From positions 1-64,000 of the forward strand of contig CABXVZ010000005.1 of assembly GCA_902515765.1 (NCBI GenBank): a DNA stretch of 64,000 bases, given 5' to 3'. The notes under the pieces were generated by a model. The model did no database searches and was not told the origin of the DNA. It saw only the letters and a list, made by a program, of their open reading frames with translations. Below, piece by piece: positions 39,020-49,053 of the stretch. Numbering within the stretch: the first letter of the stretch is position 1; each line of letters opens with the position of its first letter. A program made the position numbers and the translations under genes. The DNA is from an uncultured Alphaproteobacteria bacterium (GTDB taxonomy: Bacteria; Pseudomonadota; Alphaproteobacteria; HIMB59).

Positions 39020-41555
39020 TAATATCTCTTAATTGGTTAAATGGGTTATTAAATAAATTTTTAGTTGGTGTTTTTTTTACTTTTTTTTGATGGGTTTTCA
39101 ACGTTTTTTTATTCTTCTCAATAGATGGGCTCTTATTAATTTTAATTTTTTTAGATATTACTAAATCATTTTCTTCAACTTCTTGGATTGAAAAAGATCT
39201 ATTCTGCAAAATGTTAATTAATTTATCTTTTTTGATTCCTAATAAATTAGATAAATCCATTGGAAGTGAGAACGGTCCACGATTTTCTCTTTTAAAAAGC
39301 TGTTTTTCAAATTCGTTAAAAATATCTATTCTAATAAGTAAGTCATTTTGTTGAATAAAACCTAAGAAAGATACTAATTTTTCATTAAGCTTATTCTCGA
39401 TATTGAGAGTAGCATTACCATCTTTAGGGATATAAGAGTCTAATGAAAGATTTTCACCGTGAAATATATTCCAAAGATAAAATTTTACTTTCATATATTC
39501 TGGTCTTATAAGCTCAGTATTGAATATAACATTTTTACCTAAACGAAAATTTATAGCATGAATTTCTTTTCTTTTACTCTCTTCTATCAATTTAAATTCG
39601 TCTAGTATGTTAATTTGATAGAAATTAAATTGATTTTCATTAAGTTTAAAAATAAAGCCTCTCTCTTGCGCAGTCTCATTGAACTTATTTAAATTTGAAG
39701 TTAAATCAATTTTTTGGAGATAATTACTTTCAAGCCAGTCAGAAATTTTATCTGAAATCTGTTTGGTCTGCTCTTGAGAGATTAGGTCTTTATCTTTAAT
39801 AATTTCAATTTTTGGCTTTAAAAGTTCTTCACCTTTAACAATTGATGCAATATTAGTCTCCCCCCATGAAATGAAAAGATCGTTAAAGACTCCTTTATCA
39901 TCAAGAGAGGGGTTTAAGGATAGACTCTCAATTGGAGCCGAAATAAAGTTTTCAACGTTTAAAGTCATATGATGGGAGATTTGATCTTTTATTATTTTTT
40001 GGTAATTGCTAGTTAATATATCTTGAAATTTTTTATCAAAAGATATTTTAAATCCAGAAATAACTCCTATTTTTTCTTCTTTTATCATAACATAAGTGTT
40101 GTTACTTATAGAAATATTTTTTTCACTAATATTTAAATTTTGTACCATTTGACTTTTATTTTTATCAATAAACTTTTGCATAAGGCTTTGGTGTATCTCT
40201 TCTGATAACTTGTCTTCGATATTTTTAACTTTTTGAACCAAAAAAGAACTTGGAATCCATTGCTTTTGGTTAGTTATATAAAGCCATATTCTTGTTTCAT
40301 TTAAAGTATAAATCAAATCGTCAATGCTTCCTGAATAATCTTCAAGTCGAGAAATATTTTTATTTAAAAAATCTTCACCTAGTTTCCATTTATTACTTTT
40401 TAGTTCTTGAAAAATATCTGTGAGTAATGAAATGTGTTTTTCCTCGGAAATATTTTGATAATCAGGGATACGGCATACATCCCAAAGTTGTTTTAAAGAA
40501 ATTGAATCTTCAAAGCTTGATGCTAGTGTTTTGTTTTTTAAAAAACCAAATAAGAATTTTTGATCTTCGGCATCTTTCTTGAGAATGAGTCTTTGATTTT
40601 TTGGTATCTTTAAAAGCGAGTTTTTAAGATCATATGAAGATTTAAAAGAAAGGAGATGATTTCTCCAAAATATTTTTTTTACAGGTTCAAATTTATGGGC
40701 TTGGATGTTGTCAATAGTTTCCATATTAGAAAACTTCGCGCTCAGAGTTGAGCCAAAATATCCTGATTTTGTATATCGTCCAGCACGTCCTGCTATTTGT
40801 GCAACTTCCATATCATTCAAAGGTCTTACATACTTTCCATCGAATTTCTCTAAACCAGAAAAGTAGACTTGGTTAATATTCAGATTAAGTCCCATTCCAA
40901 TTGCATCTGTTGCTACAATGTAATCTACCTCTCCGTCCTCATAAAGTTTAACTTGGGAATTCCTAGTTTTAGGGCTCAAAGCACCTGCCACTAAAGCAAC
41001 CCCGCCTTTTAAACTTCTAATTTGCTCTGCTATTTCATAAAGGCCTATTAAGTTAAAAGCAATGATAGCCGATCGTGGTTTAATGTTTTGAATTTTTTTG
41101 TGACCAATAAAATTTAATTGGGAGAAACGAGTTTTGAATTTTATTTCTGCATCAGGAATCAATTCTTTAATAATTTCCTCCATAGTTAGGGAGCCAAGAA
41201 AAATAGTTCTTTGTTCCCCGCGAGAATATAAGAGTCGTTGCGTAAATATATGACCTCTTTCATAGTCAGCAGATAATTGAATCTCATCGACACAAATAAA
41301 TTCAAAGAAGTCATCTGGCATAGACTCCACTGTACAAAAAAAATATTTGGCATCTTTAGGAATTATTTTTTCTTCACCCGTGATTAATGCAATTTGATCA
41401 ATAGGGTATAATTTACAGGCTTTATCATAGTTTTCTCTCGCTAAAAGGCGCAAAGGGAAACCAAAAACACCATTTTTGAATGAAAACATTTGTTCAAACG
41501 CATAAAAAGTTTTTCCTGTGTTGGTAGGACCTAAAATAATTTCAATTTGGCTCAT
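39009..41555 (-). CDS. Suv3-like (mitochondrial degradosome-type) helicase
   Basis: ILGPTNTGKTFYAFEQM, FGFPLRLLARENYDK, VATDAIGMGLNLNINQVYFSGL, QIAGRAGRYTKSGYFG. Confidence 0.92.
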   Translation of the reverse strand: MSQIEIILGPTNTGKTFYAFEQMFSFKNGVFGFPLRLLARENYDKACKLYPIDQIALITGEEKIIPKDAKYFFCTVESMPDDFFEFICVDEIQLSADYERGHIFTQRLLYSRGEQRTIFLGSLTMEEIIKELIPDAEIKFKTRFSQLNFIGHKKIQNIKPRSAIIAFNLIGLYEIAEQIRSLKGGVALVAGALSPKTRNSQVKLYEDGEVDYIVATDAIGMGLNLNINQVYFSGLEKFDGKYVRPLNDMEVAQIAGRAGRYTKSGYFGSTLSAKFSNMETIDNIQAHKFEPVKKIFWRNHLLSFKSSYDLKNSLLKIPKNQRLILKKDAEDQKFLFGFLKNKTLASSFEDSISLKQLWDVCRIPDYQNISEEKHISLLTDIFQELKSNKWKLGEDFLNKNISRLEDYSGSIDDLIYTLNETRIWLYITNQKQWIPSSFLVQKVKNIEDKLSEEIHQSLMQKFIDKNKSQMVQNLNISEKNISISNNTYVMIKEEKIGVISGFKISFDKKFQDILTSNYQKIIKDQISHHMTLNVENFISAPIESLSLNPSLDDKGVFNDLFISWGETNIASIVKGEELLKPKIEIIKDKDLISQEQTKQISDKISDWLESNYLQKIDLTSNLNKFNETAQERGFIFKLNENQFNFYQINILDEFKLIEESKRKEIHAINFRLGKNVIFNTELIRPEYMKVKFYLWNIFHGENLSLDSYIPKDGNATLNIENKLNEKLVSFLGFIQQNDLLIRIDIFNEFEKQLFKRENRGPFSLPMDLSNLLGIKKDKLINILQNRSFSIQEVEENDLVISKKIKINKSPSIEKNKKTLKTHQKKVKKTPTKNLFNNPFNQLRDINAK

Positions 41556-41585
41556 AGTTTTAAAAAAGTTATCACAAATAAGATG

Positions 41586-41613
41586 TTGACATAATTAAAT
41601 ACTTTTTTAATGT
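41586..41613 (+). promoter_or_regulatory. Sigma-70-type promoter for the H1-like gene
   Basis: TTGACA-N16-TAATGT. Confidence 0.5.
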
Positions 41614-41686
41614 TTTTTTTAGTAAATGAATATTTTTAAATATTCGTTTTATACTTGCTAGTAAGTATAAAAGTAAGGAGGCTATA

Positions 41687-42085
41687 ATGGCTGTAAAAAA
41701 GAAAAAAGCTGCCAAGAAGAAAGCAGCTCCTAAGAAAAAAGCTGCTAAGAAAAAGGTAGCGCCTAAGAAAAAAGCTGCAAAAAAGAAAGCAGCACCTAAG
41801 CGTAAAGCTGCAAAAAAGAAAGCAGCTCCTAAAAAGAGAAAAGCCACTAAGAAAAAAGCTGTAAAGCGTAAAGCAGCTAAGAAAAAAGTAGCGCCTAAGC
41901 GTAAAGCGGCTAAGAAAAAAGCAGCTCCTAAGCGTAAATCAGCTAAGAAAAAAGCGGCTCCCAAGAAAAAGAAGGCTGCACCTAAAAAGAAAAAAGCTGC
42001 CAAGAAGAAAGCAGCGCCTAAGCGTAAAGCGGCTAAGAAAAAAGCAGCTCCTAAAAAGAGAAAAGCTTCAAGAAAAAGAAGATAA
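41687..42085 (+). CDS. Histone H1-like Lys/Ala-rich protein
   Basis: Repeats of AKKKAAPKRKAAKKKAAPKK over 132 aa; SD AAGGAGG upstream. Confidence 0.88.
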   Translation: MAVKKKKAAKKKAAPKKKAAKKKVAPKKKAAKKKAAPKRKAAKKKAAPKKRKATKKKAVKRKAAKKKVAPKRKAAKKKAAPKRKSAKKKAAPKKKKAAPKKKKAAKKKAAPKRKAAKKKAAPKKRKASRKRR

Positions 42086-42114
42086 ATTTCTTAGTTTTAA
42101 ATATTTAAAACTTC

Positions 42115-42145
42115 AAAAGCGGGTTATAATCACCCGCTTTTTTTT
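42115..42145 (+). terminator. Rho-independent terminator after the H1-like gene
   Basis: AAAAGCGGGT-tataatc-ACCCGCTTTTTTTT. Confidence 0.9.
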
Positions 42146-42748
42146 ATGATTGAAATTAAAAATTTATCTTTCGCTAGAGGCAATAACCTCATATTTCAAA
42201 ATGTTTCCTTTGTGGTCAAGCCAAATGAGTTAGTTGTTTTAAAAGGTGCTAATGGGCAAGGTAAAACAACTCTGCTATCAAATATTGTAAATTTTTTAGA
42301 GCCTTTGGAAGGTGAAATTCTTTATCATGGTAAGTCGGTTGATGGTCACACCGCATCACAATGTTTTTTATACATTGGTGAGAATAATTTTGCCTACGAT
42401 AATTTATCCTTAAATGAAAATATTAAATATTGGCTAGCCATTCATAACGTTAATTTTTCTCAAGAAATAAGAGACAAAAGTATTAATTTTTTATTCGGTG
42501 AATTAAATCTCAAATTAAGGTTCTATCAACTCTCTTATGGACAAAAAAAGAAGTTGCAGCTACTCTTGTTAATGTTAGTAAACAAACCTGTATGGGTTTT
42601 AGATGATCCTTTTAATGGTTTAGATCAGGATACAATAAACAAAATAACATCATTATTATCAAGGAAACTGGAAGATGATGGAATAATATTAATATCTAGC
42701 CATAAAGATATATCGATACCTAATCATTCAATTTATGAGCTCAAATGA
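42146..42748 (+). CDS. ccmA: Haem exporter ATP-binding protein CcmA
   Basis: LKGANGQGKTTLL, LSYGQKKKLQLLLLML, WVLDDPFNGLD. Confidence 0.92.
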   Translation: MIEIKNLSFARGNNLIFQNVSFVVKPNELVVLKGANGQGKTTLLSNIVNFLEPLEGEILYHGKSVDGHTASQCFLYIGENNFAYDNLSLNENIKYWLAIHNVNFSQEIRDKSINFLFGELNLKLRFYQLSYGQKKKLQLLLLMLVNKPVWVLDDPFNGLDQDTINKITSLLSRKLEDDGIILISSHKDISIPNHSIYELK

Positions 42749-43404
42749 TTAAAAATTTTTTAAAGCTTGTTAAAAATGAATTTACATTAATGTTAAGAGG
42801 TAGTGTTTTTACAATTGTTTTATACTCACTTTTATTAATTGCTGCTTCAATATTCTCCCTGGCTCTGAGGCACGTATCTTTTGATATAGAAATCGCAATT
42901 GCTTTCTTATGGGTTATCATTTTTTTTATATCTCTGATAAAAGTCGAGAAAGTTTACGCAACTGATTTTTCAGAATCAAAATTGCAACAGTATATTTTAT
43001 CTCCCTTTGCTTTAGAGATCGTTGTTTTTTTAAAAAACATCATGATTTACTTTAACCTATTATTTTTATTTATTATTTTTTCCCCGATTATTCTTATTAT
43101 TTTAGGCATTCAATTATCTTATCTACTCCCTATTAATATATTGTTAGCCTTATCACTACTGAGCATCATTTTTATATCTTCTATGACTGCCTCAATTACA
43201 ATTTCTAAAAATAATAAATTATCTATAACAAGTGTTTTGACCTTGCCCCTCTTTATCCCAATTTTAATTGTCTCAATGGCGCTAACTGATGTTGTGGATT
43301 TTCAATTAAATAAAATGTATTTATTTTTCGTGGCTTATTTTTTACTAAATTTAGCTTTTTCTCCTTTACTAACCAGTTTTGCTTTGAAAAAACTATCAGT
43401 CTAA
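42745..43404 (+). CDS. ccmB: Haem exporter protein CcmB
   Basis: Polytopic CcmB-like protein between ccmA and ccmC. Confidence 0.9.
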   Translation: MIKNFLKLVKNEFTLMLRGSVFTIVLYSLLLIAASIFSLALRHVSFDIEIAIAFLWVIIFFISLIKVEKVYATDFSESKLQQYILSPFALEIVVFLKNIMIYFNLLFLFIIFSPIILIILGIQLSYLLPINILLALSLLSIIFISSMTASITISKNNKLSITSVLTLPLFIPILIVSMALTDVVDFQLNKMYLFFVAYFLLNLAFSPLLTSFALKKLSV

Positions 43405-44111
43405 TGTTTGCAATAACCCCAAATACTTTATCAACTTTTCTAAATTCTATATCTAAATACATTGTGCTTTTAATGATCTTGCTTTTAGGTTTCTCAGCTA
43501 TTTTGATAATTCTTTTAGAAAATGATTATTATCAAGGAGTTTCCTTTAAGATATTGTTTATTCATGTGCCAGCAGCCTGGCTCTCTTTACTAATATTTTC
43601 AACAATGGGTATTAGTAGTATTATTGGTCTTGTATTTAAATCTCCTACTTCCTTTACTATCTCTAGAGCAATTTCTCCCATTGGCCTAATAATGAGCATA
43701 ATCGTCCTTGTAACAGGGTCAATTTGGGGAAATCTTACATGGGGTACATATTGGGTTTGGGATGCAAGATTAACTTCTATGCTGATACTTTCCTTTATCT
43801 ACTTAGGTCATATTCTTCTACTCTACTCCTTTGATCATTTTCAAAAGGCTGACTTTGCAGCTTCAATCTTGGCTATAATTGGTCTAGTTAATTTGCCAAT
43901 AGTTAAGTTTTCGGTTGATTGGTGGACTACTTTACATCAAGGCAGCACAGTTTTTAGGGTTGGTGGTCCCAGCATTACAAGTGATTATTTAATAACGCTT
44001 TTAGTAAGCTTTTTTGCATTGTTTTTATTGTGTATTTACTGGTTTTCAAATATTTTTTATATAATTATTGAGAATAGGAAAATAGAAAGATCAAAATTGC
44101 TTAATCAATGA
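43404..44111 (+). CDS. ccmC: Haem exporter protein CcmC
   Basis: WGNLTWGTYWVWDARLTSMLIL WWD motif. Confidence 0.95.
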   Translation: MFAITPNTLSTFLNSISKYIVLLMILLLGFSAILIILLENDYYQGVSFKILFIHVPAAWLSLLIFSTMGISSIIGLVFKSPTSFTISRAISPIGLIMSIIVLVTGSIWGNLTWGTYWVWDARLTSMLILSFIYLGHILLLYSFDHFQKADFAASILAIIGLVNLPIVKFSVDWWTTLHQGSTVFRVGGPSITSDYLITLLVSFFALFLLCIYWFSNIFYIIIENRKIERSKLLNQ

Positions 44112-44248
44112 CAAGTCTTGAATTTGTATTTCTAAGTTATGGTTTCTTCTCTTTTGTTTGTGCTGTGACAACGATAATAATTATGCTTCTTAAGAAAAAA
44201 GTCTTTAATAGAAGTAGTGCGCATTATCAAGCTCAACAATCAGATTAA
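44108..44248 (+). CDS. ccmD: CcmD small haem-exporter subunit (46 aa), absent from the ORF track
   Basis: MTSLEFVFLSYGFFSFVCAVTTIIIMLLKKKVFNRSSAHYQAQQSD; single TM, 4-nt overlap with ccmC. Confidence 0.8.
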   Translation: MTSLEFVFLSYGFFSFVCAVTTIIIMLLKKKVFNRSSAHYQAQQSD

Positions 44249-44669
44249 GAAAAGATTTATTTTTTTAATTATTATATTTGTCTGTTTTTCATCATCCATT
44301 GTCTTAATTAGCTACTCCTTAAAAGACCAAATAGCCTATTTTGTATCTCCCTCTGAACTTTATCAAATGAAAGATTTAGATGATCGATACTTAAGAGTAG
44401 GCGGGTTGGTCAAAGAAGGTTCTTTAAAATTTGAAAATAATATTTGGAAATTTGAAATCATTGATGAAGAAAATAAGTCTATCAAAGTAGAATTTTCTAA
44501 AACGTTACCTAACCTGGTTGAAGAAAATAAAGGGATTATTGTTGAGGGTAGAATTCTTAAAGAAAATTTATTTATTGCTGAAATTGTTTTAGCCAAACAT
44601 GATGAAAACTATATGCCCCAAAGTGCAATTGATAAGATGCAAGAAGATGGTATTTGGAGAGGCAATTAA
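44217..44669 (+). CDS. ccmE: Haem chaperone CcmE
   Basis: RVGGLVKEGSL, AEIVLAKHDENYMP haem-binding motif; exact start uncertain. Confidence 0.93.
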   Translation: MRIIKLNNQIKKRFIFLIIIFVCFSSSIVLISYSLKDQIAYFVSPSELYQMKDLDDRYLRVGGLVKEGSLKFENNIWKFEIIDEENKSIKVEFSKTLPNLVEENKGIIVEGRILKENLFIAEIVLAKHDENYMPQSAIDKMQEDGIWRGN

Positions 44670-46502
44670 TTGATTTCTAATCTAGGAAATTTTTTTTTAT
44701 TTTTTTCACTTTTTAGTACTATGATTTTTTATACGGGCTGGTCAAAAAAAATTTTTACATCTGATAGAGCTTTTTTGAATCTTATTTATGTCATAAGTGC
44801 ATCCCCTTTTTTGGTGTTAGTAATTGGCTTTGCTATATCGGACTATACTGTTCTTAATATTTTTCAAAATTCTTATATTGATGATCCAATTTTCTATAAA
44901 GTAACATCGGCTTGGGGAAGTCATGAAGGTTCAATCTTGCTCTGGATTTTTTTAATTAATATTTACGGAATATTTTTTTTAAAAACAAATAATAATAAAG
45001 AGATACATAAACAAATCATATTTATATCCAGCCTATTTATTTTATATTTATTAATTAGCTCTAACCCATTTCAAAAAATAGAACTTGATACAACATTAGA
45101 AGGACTTGGTTTAAATCCTATTTTGCAGCATCTTTTATTTATAATTCATCCCCCTACACTTTTCTTAGGATATATAGGATTGATAATTCCCTTTGTCCTA
45201 GCATCTCATATTTTAATTTCTAAAAATTTCTCGGAAGATCTATTTAATCAAATGTTATTTTGGTCAAAATTATCATGGTTTTTTTTAACATTTGGAATAG
45301 TTCTTGGTTCTTATTGGGCTTATTCAGAACTTGGTTGGGGAGGATGGTGGTTTTGGGATCCTGTAGAAAATATATCCCTCATACCTTGGTTGCTTAATAC
45401 GGCTCTCATCCATTCGCTTCAAGTCTCTATCAAAAGCAATCAGTTAAAATTGTGGTCTTTAAATTTAGCATTGTATAGTTTTATTGCGGCCGTTTTTGGG
45501 ACATTTCTAGTAAGGTCAAATTTAATAGTTTCAGTTCATAGTTTTGCAACAGATCCACTAAGAGGGTTGTTTTTAATCATGATAATAGCTTATCTGTTTA
45601 TAGTTACCTTACGATTAAATATCAAAAGTGTTAATTATTTTAACCAGGATACATTTAAAATTATGAGTAAGGAAACTTTTTTACTATTAAATAATATTTT
45701 TTTTATCGCAGCTGCTTTAACTGTACTCGTTGGAACAATCTATCCTTTGTTTAGTGAGATAATCTATAATTCTTCTGTATCAATTGGGGCACCCTACTAT
45801 AATTTTGCTTTTAACCTTTTGATGGCACCTATTATCTTACTCATGGCATTTGCTCCTCAAATTAAATGGGGAGAACATAAGAGGAAAAACAATCAAACTT
45901 TTTATATAATTGCTATTTCAATTGCAATAACAGCTATTGTTTTCTACTTGCAGGAAAATATTTTTTTTGCACTAAGTGTGTTTATTACAATACCTTTATT
46001 TATAAAAAGTTTCTTAGTGTTTTTTAAAAAGATTTCTAAAGATGAAGGTTTTTTTGCACAATGGCTAGCACATTTAAGTATTGGACTTTTTATAGTTGCT
46101 GCTGTGTACACGGAGCAATTTGACTATGAAAAGAATATTACTTTTGAAAAAGGAGATAGTAGCGAAATAGTATTCGATGAGGGTACTTCTTTATTGCTTG
46201 AAAATATTAAAGATAGCGACCTTAGTAATCATCAAAAAATATCTGTTGATTTAATAGTCGTGGAAAAAAATTCAAAGTATTCCTTGTCTCCCTCTAAAAA
46301 TATTTATCAACCATCGGGACAGGTGACCAATGAAGTAAGCACTGCTAACAGATATTTAGATCAATATTATGCAACAATTTCTATGATAGAAAGTGATAAA
46401 GTGTCTATAAACCTTGTTTATAAGCCTTTTATTAACCTATTGTGGATTAGTTCAATATTATTGGTCTTTTCAATATTTTTATCAATAATAAAAAGAAAAT
46501 GA
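44670..46502 (+). CDS. ccmF: Haem lyase subunit CcmF
   Basis: WGSHEGSILLW, GWGGWWFWDPVENISLIPWL. Confidence 0.96.
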   Translation: MISNLGNFFLFFSLFSTMIFYTGWSKKIFTSDRAFLNLIYVISASPFLVLVIGFAISDYTVLNIFQNSYIDDPIFYKVTSAWGSHEGSILLWIFLINIYGIFFLKTNNNKEIHKQIIFISSLFILYLLISSNPFQKIELDTTLEGLGLNPILQHLLFIIHPPTLFLGYIGLIIPFVLASHILISKNFSEDLFNQMLFWSKLSWFFLTFGIVLGSYWAYSELGWGGWWFWDPVENISLIPWLLNTALIHSLQVSIKSNQLKLWSLNLALYSFIAAVFGTFLVRSNLIVSVHSFATDPLRGLFLIMIIAYLFIVTLRLNIKSVNYFNQDTFKIMSKETFLLLNNIFFIAAALTVLVGTIYPLFSEIIYNSSVSIGAPYYNFAFNLLMAPIILLMAFAPQIKWGEHKRKNNQTFYIIAISIAITAIVFYLQENIFFALSVFITIPLFIKSFLVFFKKISKDEGFFAQWLAHLSIGLFIVAAVYTEQFDYEKNITFEKGDSSEIVFDEGTSLLLENIKDSDLSNHQKISVDLIVVEKNSKYSLSPSKNIYQPSGQVTNEVSTANRYLDQYYATISMIESDKVSINLVYKPFINLLWISSILLVFSIFLSIIKRK

Positions 46503-46981
46503 AAAAAAATTTATTTCTTCCCTTTATTGGTCTTTTTATTTTAGCAATTTGTGCCTTCTATTATTTCAATCAAGCGCCCTCTCAAAAATTAGAGGCTAAA
46601 CAAGTACCGGCAGTATTATTTGAGTCAAAAGATTTTTATATGAATGAATTAATAGATACACAAAATCTCGGGGATTTTTATATCATCAATTTTTTTGCAT
46701 CATGGTGTAAGCCTTGTCTAGCCGAACATCCCTTGCTCATGGAGCTACAATCAAAAGGTATAAAGATTATTGGTGTAAATTTTAGAGATGATGAAGATAA
46801 TTTTATCGATTGGATAGAAGAAAACGGTAATCCTTTTGAATATATAATTCGCGATGATGGATCGATAGCATACGAGATGGGCCTCATCGGAGTACCAGAA
46901 ACGTATTTTATTAACAACAAAATAATTCAAAAGAAAATTCAAGGACCTTTATTTTATGAAGATATTGAAACATACCTCTAA
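46499..46981 (+). CDS. ccmG: Thiol:disulfide interchange protein CcmG/DsbE
   Basis: FFASWCKPCLAEHPLL, GVPETYFINN. Confidence 0.94.
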   Translation: MKKNLFLPFIGLFILAICAFYYFNQAPSQKLEAKQVPAVLFESKDFYMNELIDTQNLGDFYIINFFASWCKPCLAEHPLLMELQSKGIKIIGVNFRDDEDNFIDWIEENGNPFEYIIRDDGSIAYEMGLIGVPETYFINNKIIQKKIQGPLFYEDIETYL

Positions 46982-47327
46982 TTTTTTATTAGTCATATTT
47001 TTATTAAGTTTATTTTCTATAGGTTATTCCAATGAAAATAAATTAAATGACTATTTTAAAACAATACGTTGCCTTGTTTGTGAGGGTCAAAGTATACATG
47101 AATCAGATACTGAATTTGCAATTAATTTAAAAGAACAAATTAAAATTAAAACTAATTCTGGAATGTCTATAAAAGAAATTAATCAAGAGTTAGTTGAGAT
47201 TTATGGTGAGCAAATTTCATTTAATCCCTCCAAAAATCATTTTTTGCTTTGGGTTATGCCTTTAATTTTAGTCTTAGTCATTTTTATATTTATCAGAAAT
47301 AAACTTAAGTTTTTTTATAAAAAATAA
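46956..47327 (+). CDS. ccmH: CcmH (CcmL-type) thioreductase
   Basis: IRCLVCEGQSIHESDTEFA, YGEQISFNPS, C-terminal TM. Confidence 0.92.
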   Translation: MKILKHTSNFLLVIFLLSLFSIGYSNENKLNDYFKTIRCLVCEGQSIHESDTEFAINLKEQIKIKTNSGMSIKEINQELVEIYGEQISFNPSKNHFLLWVMPLILVLVIFIFIRNKLKFFYKK

Positions 47328-47342
47328 ATAATTGAAACAGAT

Positions 47343-48185
47343 CTACCTAATTAAGCTATGTGTATTAATTTTTAATTTTTTTCGTTCTTGAGATGGTAAG
47401 TGCTTGTTCAATTGCCGATTAATGATGCTAAACAAGCCAATTAAAACTAGAGTAAGTAAAATAAAATAAAAGCCTACAATTGGGTAAGGAACAAAAGGAT
47501 TAAATGTTTTATCAGCAAAGTAACTTGCATAGTAAATTGCATCCCCTTTTTGCTGCCATGCAGGGAAGCCGGTAAAAAAAACTAGTGTCGTGGCGTGAAA
47601 CATAAAAATGGCTTCATTGGTATAAGATGGCCATGCCAAACGAAGCATAGTTGGCCAAATAATTCGTTTAAATTTTTTAATTCCTGTAAGGCCAAATGCA
47701 TCAGCTGACTCTATATCCTGACTGGGGACAGCTCGGAGTGCGCCGTAAAAAATTTCACCCGCATAGGCAGATGTATTAAAAAATAATACAATGAGAGCTC
47801 CTAACCAAGCCTTGGTAAACCAGCGGGTTTCTAGAGTGATAGTGACAAAACCCAAATCAAGATCAACTCCCAGCTTTGGTAAAATTACAAATAATTCATA
47901 GGCAAAAAAGAATTGAATAAATAAAGGCGATCCCCTAAATATAAAAATAAAGGTACGTGAAAAATTACTAAAAAGCCAGAAATTTGAATTTTTTCCTAGA
48001 GCTAAAATAGTTGAAAGAAAAAAACCTAAAAGCAGTGCAAGAATAGCAAAATATATATTCCAGATCATTCCAGAACCGATTAATACAAATTGTTCACAAA
48101 GAGTGATGTCTGCTTTGGGTAAGAGACGCTCTCCATAACCAATAGACCTTAGACCGTAATCAGAAAGAGTTTGTAAACAGCTCAT
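47343..48185 (-). CDS. Polar amino-acid ABC transporter permease (HisM-like)
   Basis: SAYAGEIFYGALRAVPSQDIESADAFGLTG. Confidence 0.92.
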   Translation of the reverse strand: MSCLQTLSDYGLRSIGYGERLLPKADITLCEQFVLIGSGMIWNIYFAILALLLGFFLSTILALGKNSNFWLFSNFSRTFIFIFRGSPLFIQFFFAYELFVILPKLGVDLDLGFVTITLETRWFTKAWLGALIVLFFNTSAYAGEIFYGALRAVPSQDIESADAFGLTGIKKFKRIIWPTMLRLAWPSYTNEAIFMFHATTLVFFTGFPAWQQKGDAIYYASYFADKTFNPFVPYPIVGFYFILLTLVLIGLFSIINRQLNKHLPSQERKKLKINTHSLIR

Positions 48186-48186
48186 C

Positions 48187-49053
48187 TTAATTAGATTTTC
48201 CTGCCATTGTTGCTTGACCTAAAGAAAGTCGAAAAGTTAGTTTATCAAAAACTAATTGTGATAAGTAAGTTAGTAATAAATAAAATATTAGAAGTACTCC
48301 AAAATACCAAGCGCGCCAATCAGGGTGAGGATATTCGTATACACCTGTTTTAATTCCCCCAAGTTCTTTAGCCCAATAGACAATATCTTCAATTCCTAAA
48401 AGGAAAAGAAGCGGTGTGGCTTTGATAAGTATCATCCATAAGTTAGAAAGGCCTGGCAGAGCGTAAACCCACATTTGTTTTAAAAGTATTCTCCTAAAAA
48501 TTTGACGAGGTGAAAAACCAAAAGCTTCTCCAGTTTCTAATTGAGCTTTGGGAACTGCTGACATTGCACCCAAAAGAACATTGCCTGTAAATGCTCCAAA
48601 AACAAAACCAAAAGCTAATAAAGCAAGTGAAAATCCATAAAAGTCATGTACCCACTCACTAGCTGAACTTAAGGGAAGTTTAGCAGCTGTACAAACGACA
48701 AAATCATTACCTTGTCTGACAGCTTCTGTGACTTCGGGACAAAGAACCTTATGGCGCAAATATTCAAAAGCTTGATCAAGAGCAATAGGAATGAATAGAA
48801 AAAAAACTATATCTGGTATTCCTCTTATCATTGCGAGGTAGGTTTTGCCCAAATAACGAAATAATCTAATGGATGATCTACATGCAATTGCTCCTGCAAA
48901 TCCAAAAGCCATTGCTAAAGGTGCGGCCAAGGTGATCAAACCCATAACAACCAAAAAGGAAACATAAAAAGACATATGTTTTACTGTGGTGATGTAACAA
49001 AAAAGCCAAATCAAACCTTCTAAGGTTTTAGGGTCTGCGCAGTAACTAAACAT
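48187..49053 (-). CDS. Polar amino-acid ABC transporter permease (HisQ-like)
   Basis: TGNVLLGAMSAVPKAQLETGEAFGFSPRQIFRRI; start at MFSYCADPK preferred. Confidence 0.9.
   Translation of the reverse strand: MFSYCADPKTLEGLIWLFCYITTVKHMSFYVSFLVVMGLITLAAPLAMAFGFAGAIACRSSIRLFRYLGKTYLAMIRGIPDIVFFLFIPIALDQAFEYLRHKVLCPEVTEAVRQGNDFVVCTAAKLPLSSASEWVHDFYGFSLALLAFGFVFGAFTGNVLLGAMSAVPKAQLETGEAFGFSPRQIFRRILLKQMWVYALPGLSNLWMILIKATPLLFLLGIEDIVYWAKELGGIKTGVYEYPHPDWRAWYFGVLLIFYLLLTYLSQLVFDKLTFRLSLGQATMAGKSN

Noticed and set aside
41572-42003. 143-aa minus-strand ORF FLGAAFFLAALRLGA...
   Set aside because: Antisense shadow of the Lys/Ala-rich H1-like gene; hydrophobicity arises from the reverse complement of AAG/GCT repeats.
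41687-42070. Regularly repeated DNA units resembling a repeat array
   Set aside because: In-frame protein repeats without unique spacers; not CRISPR.
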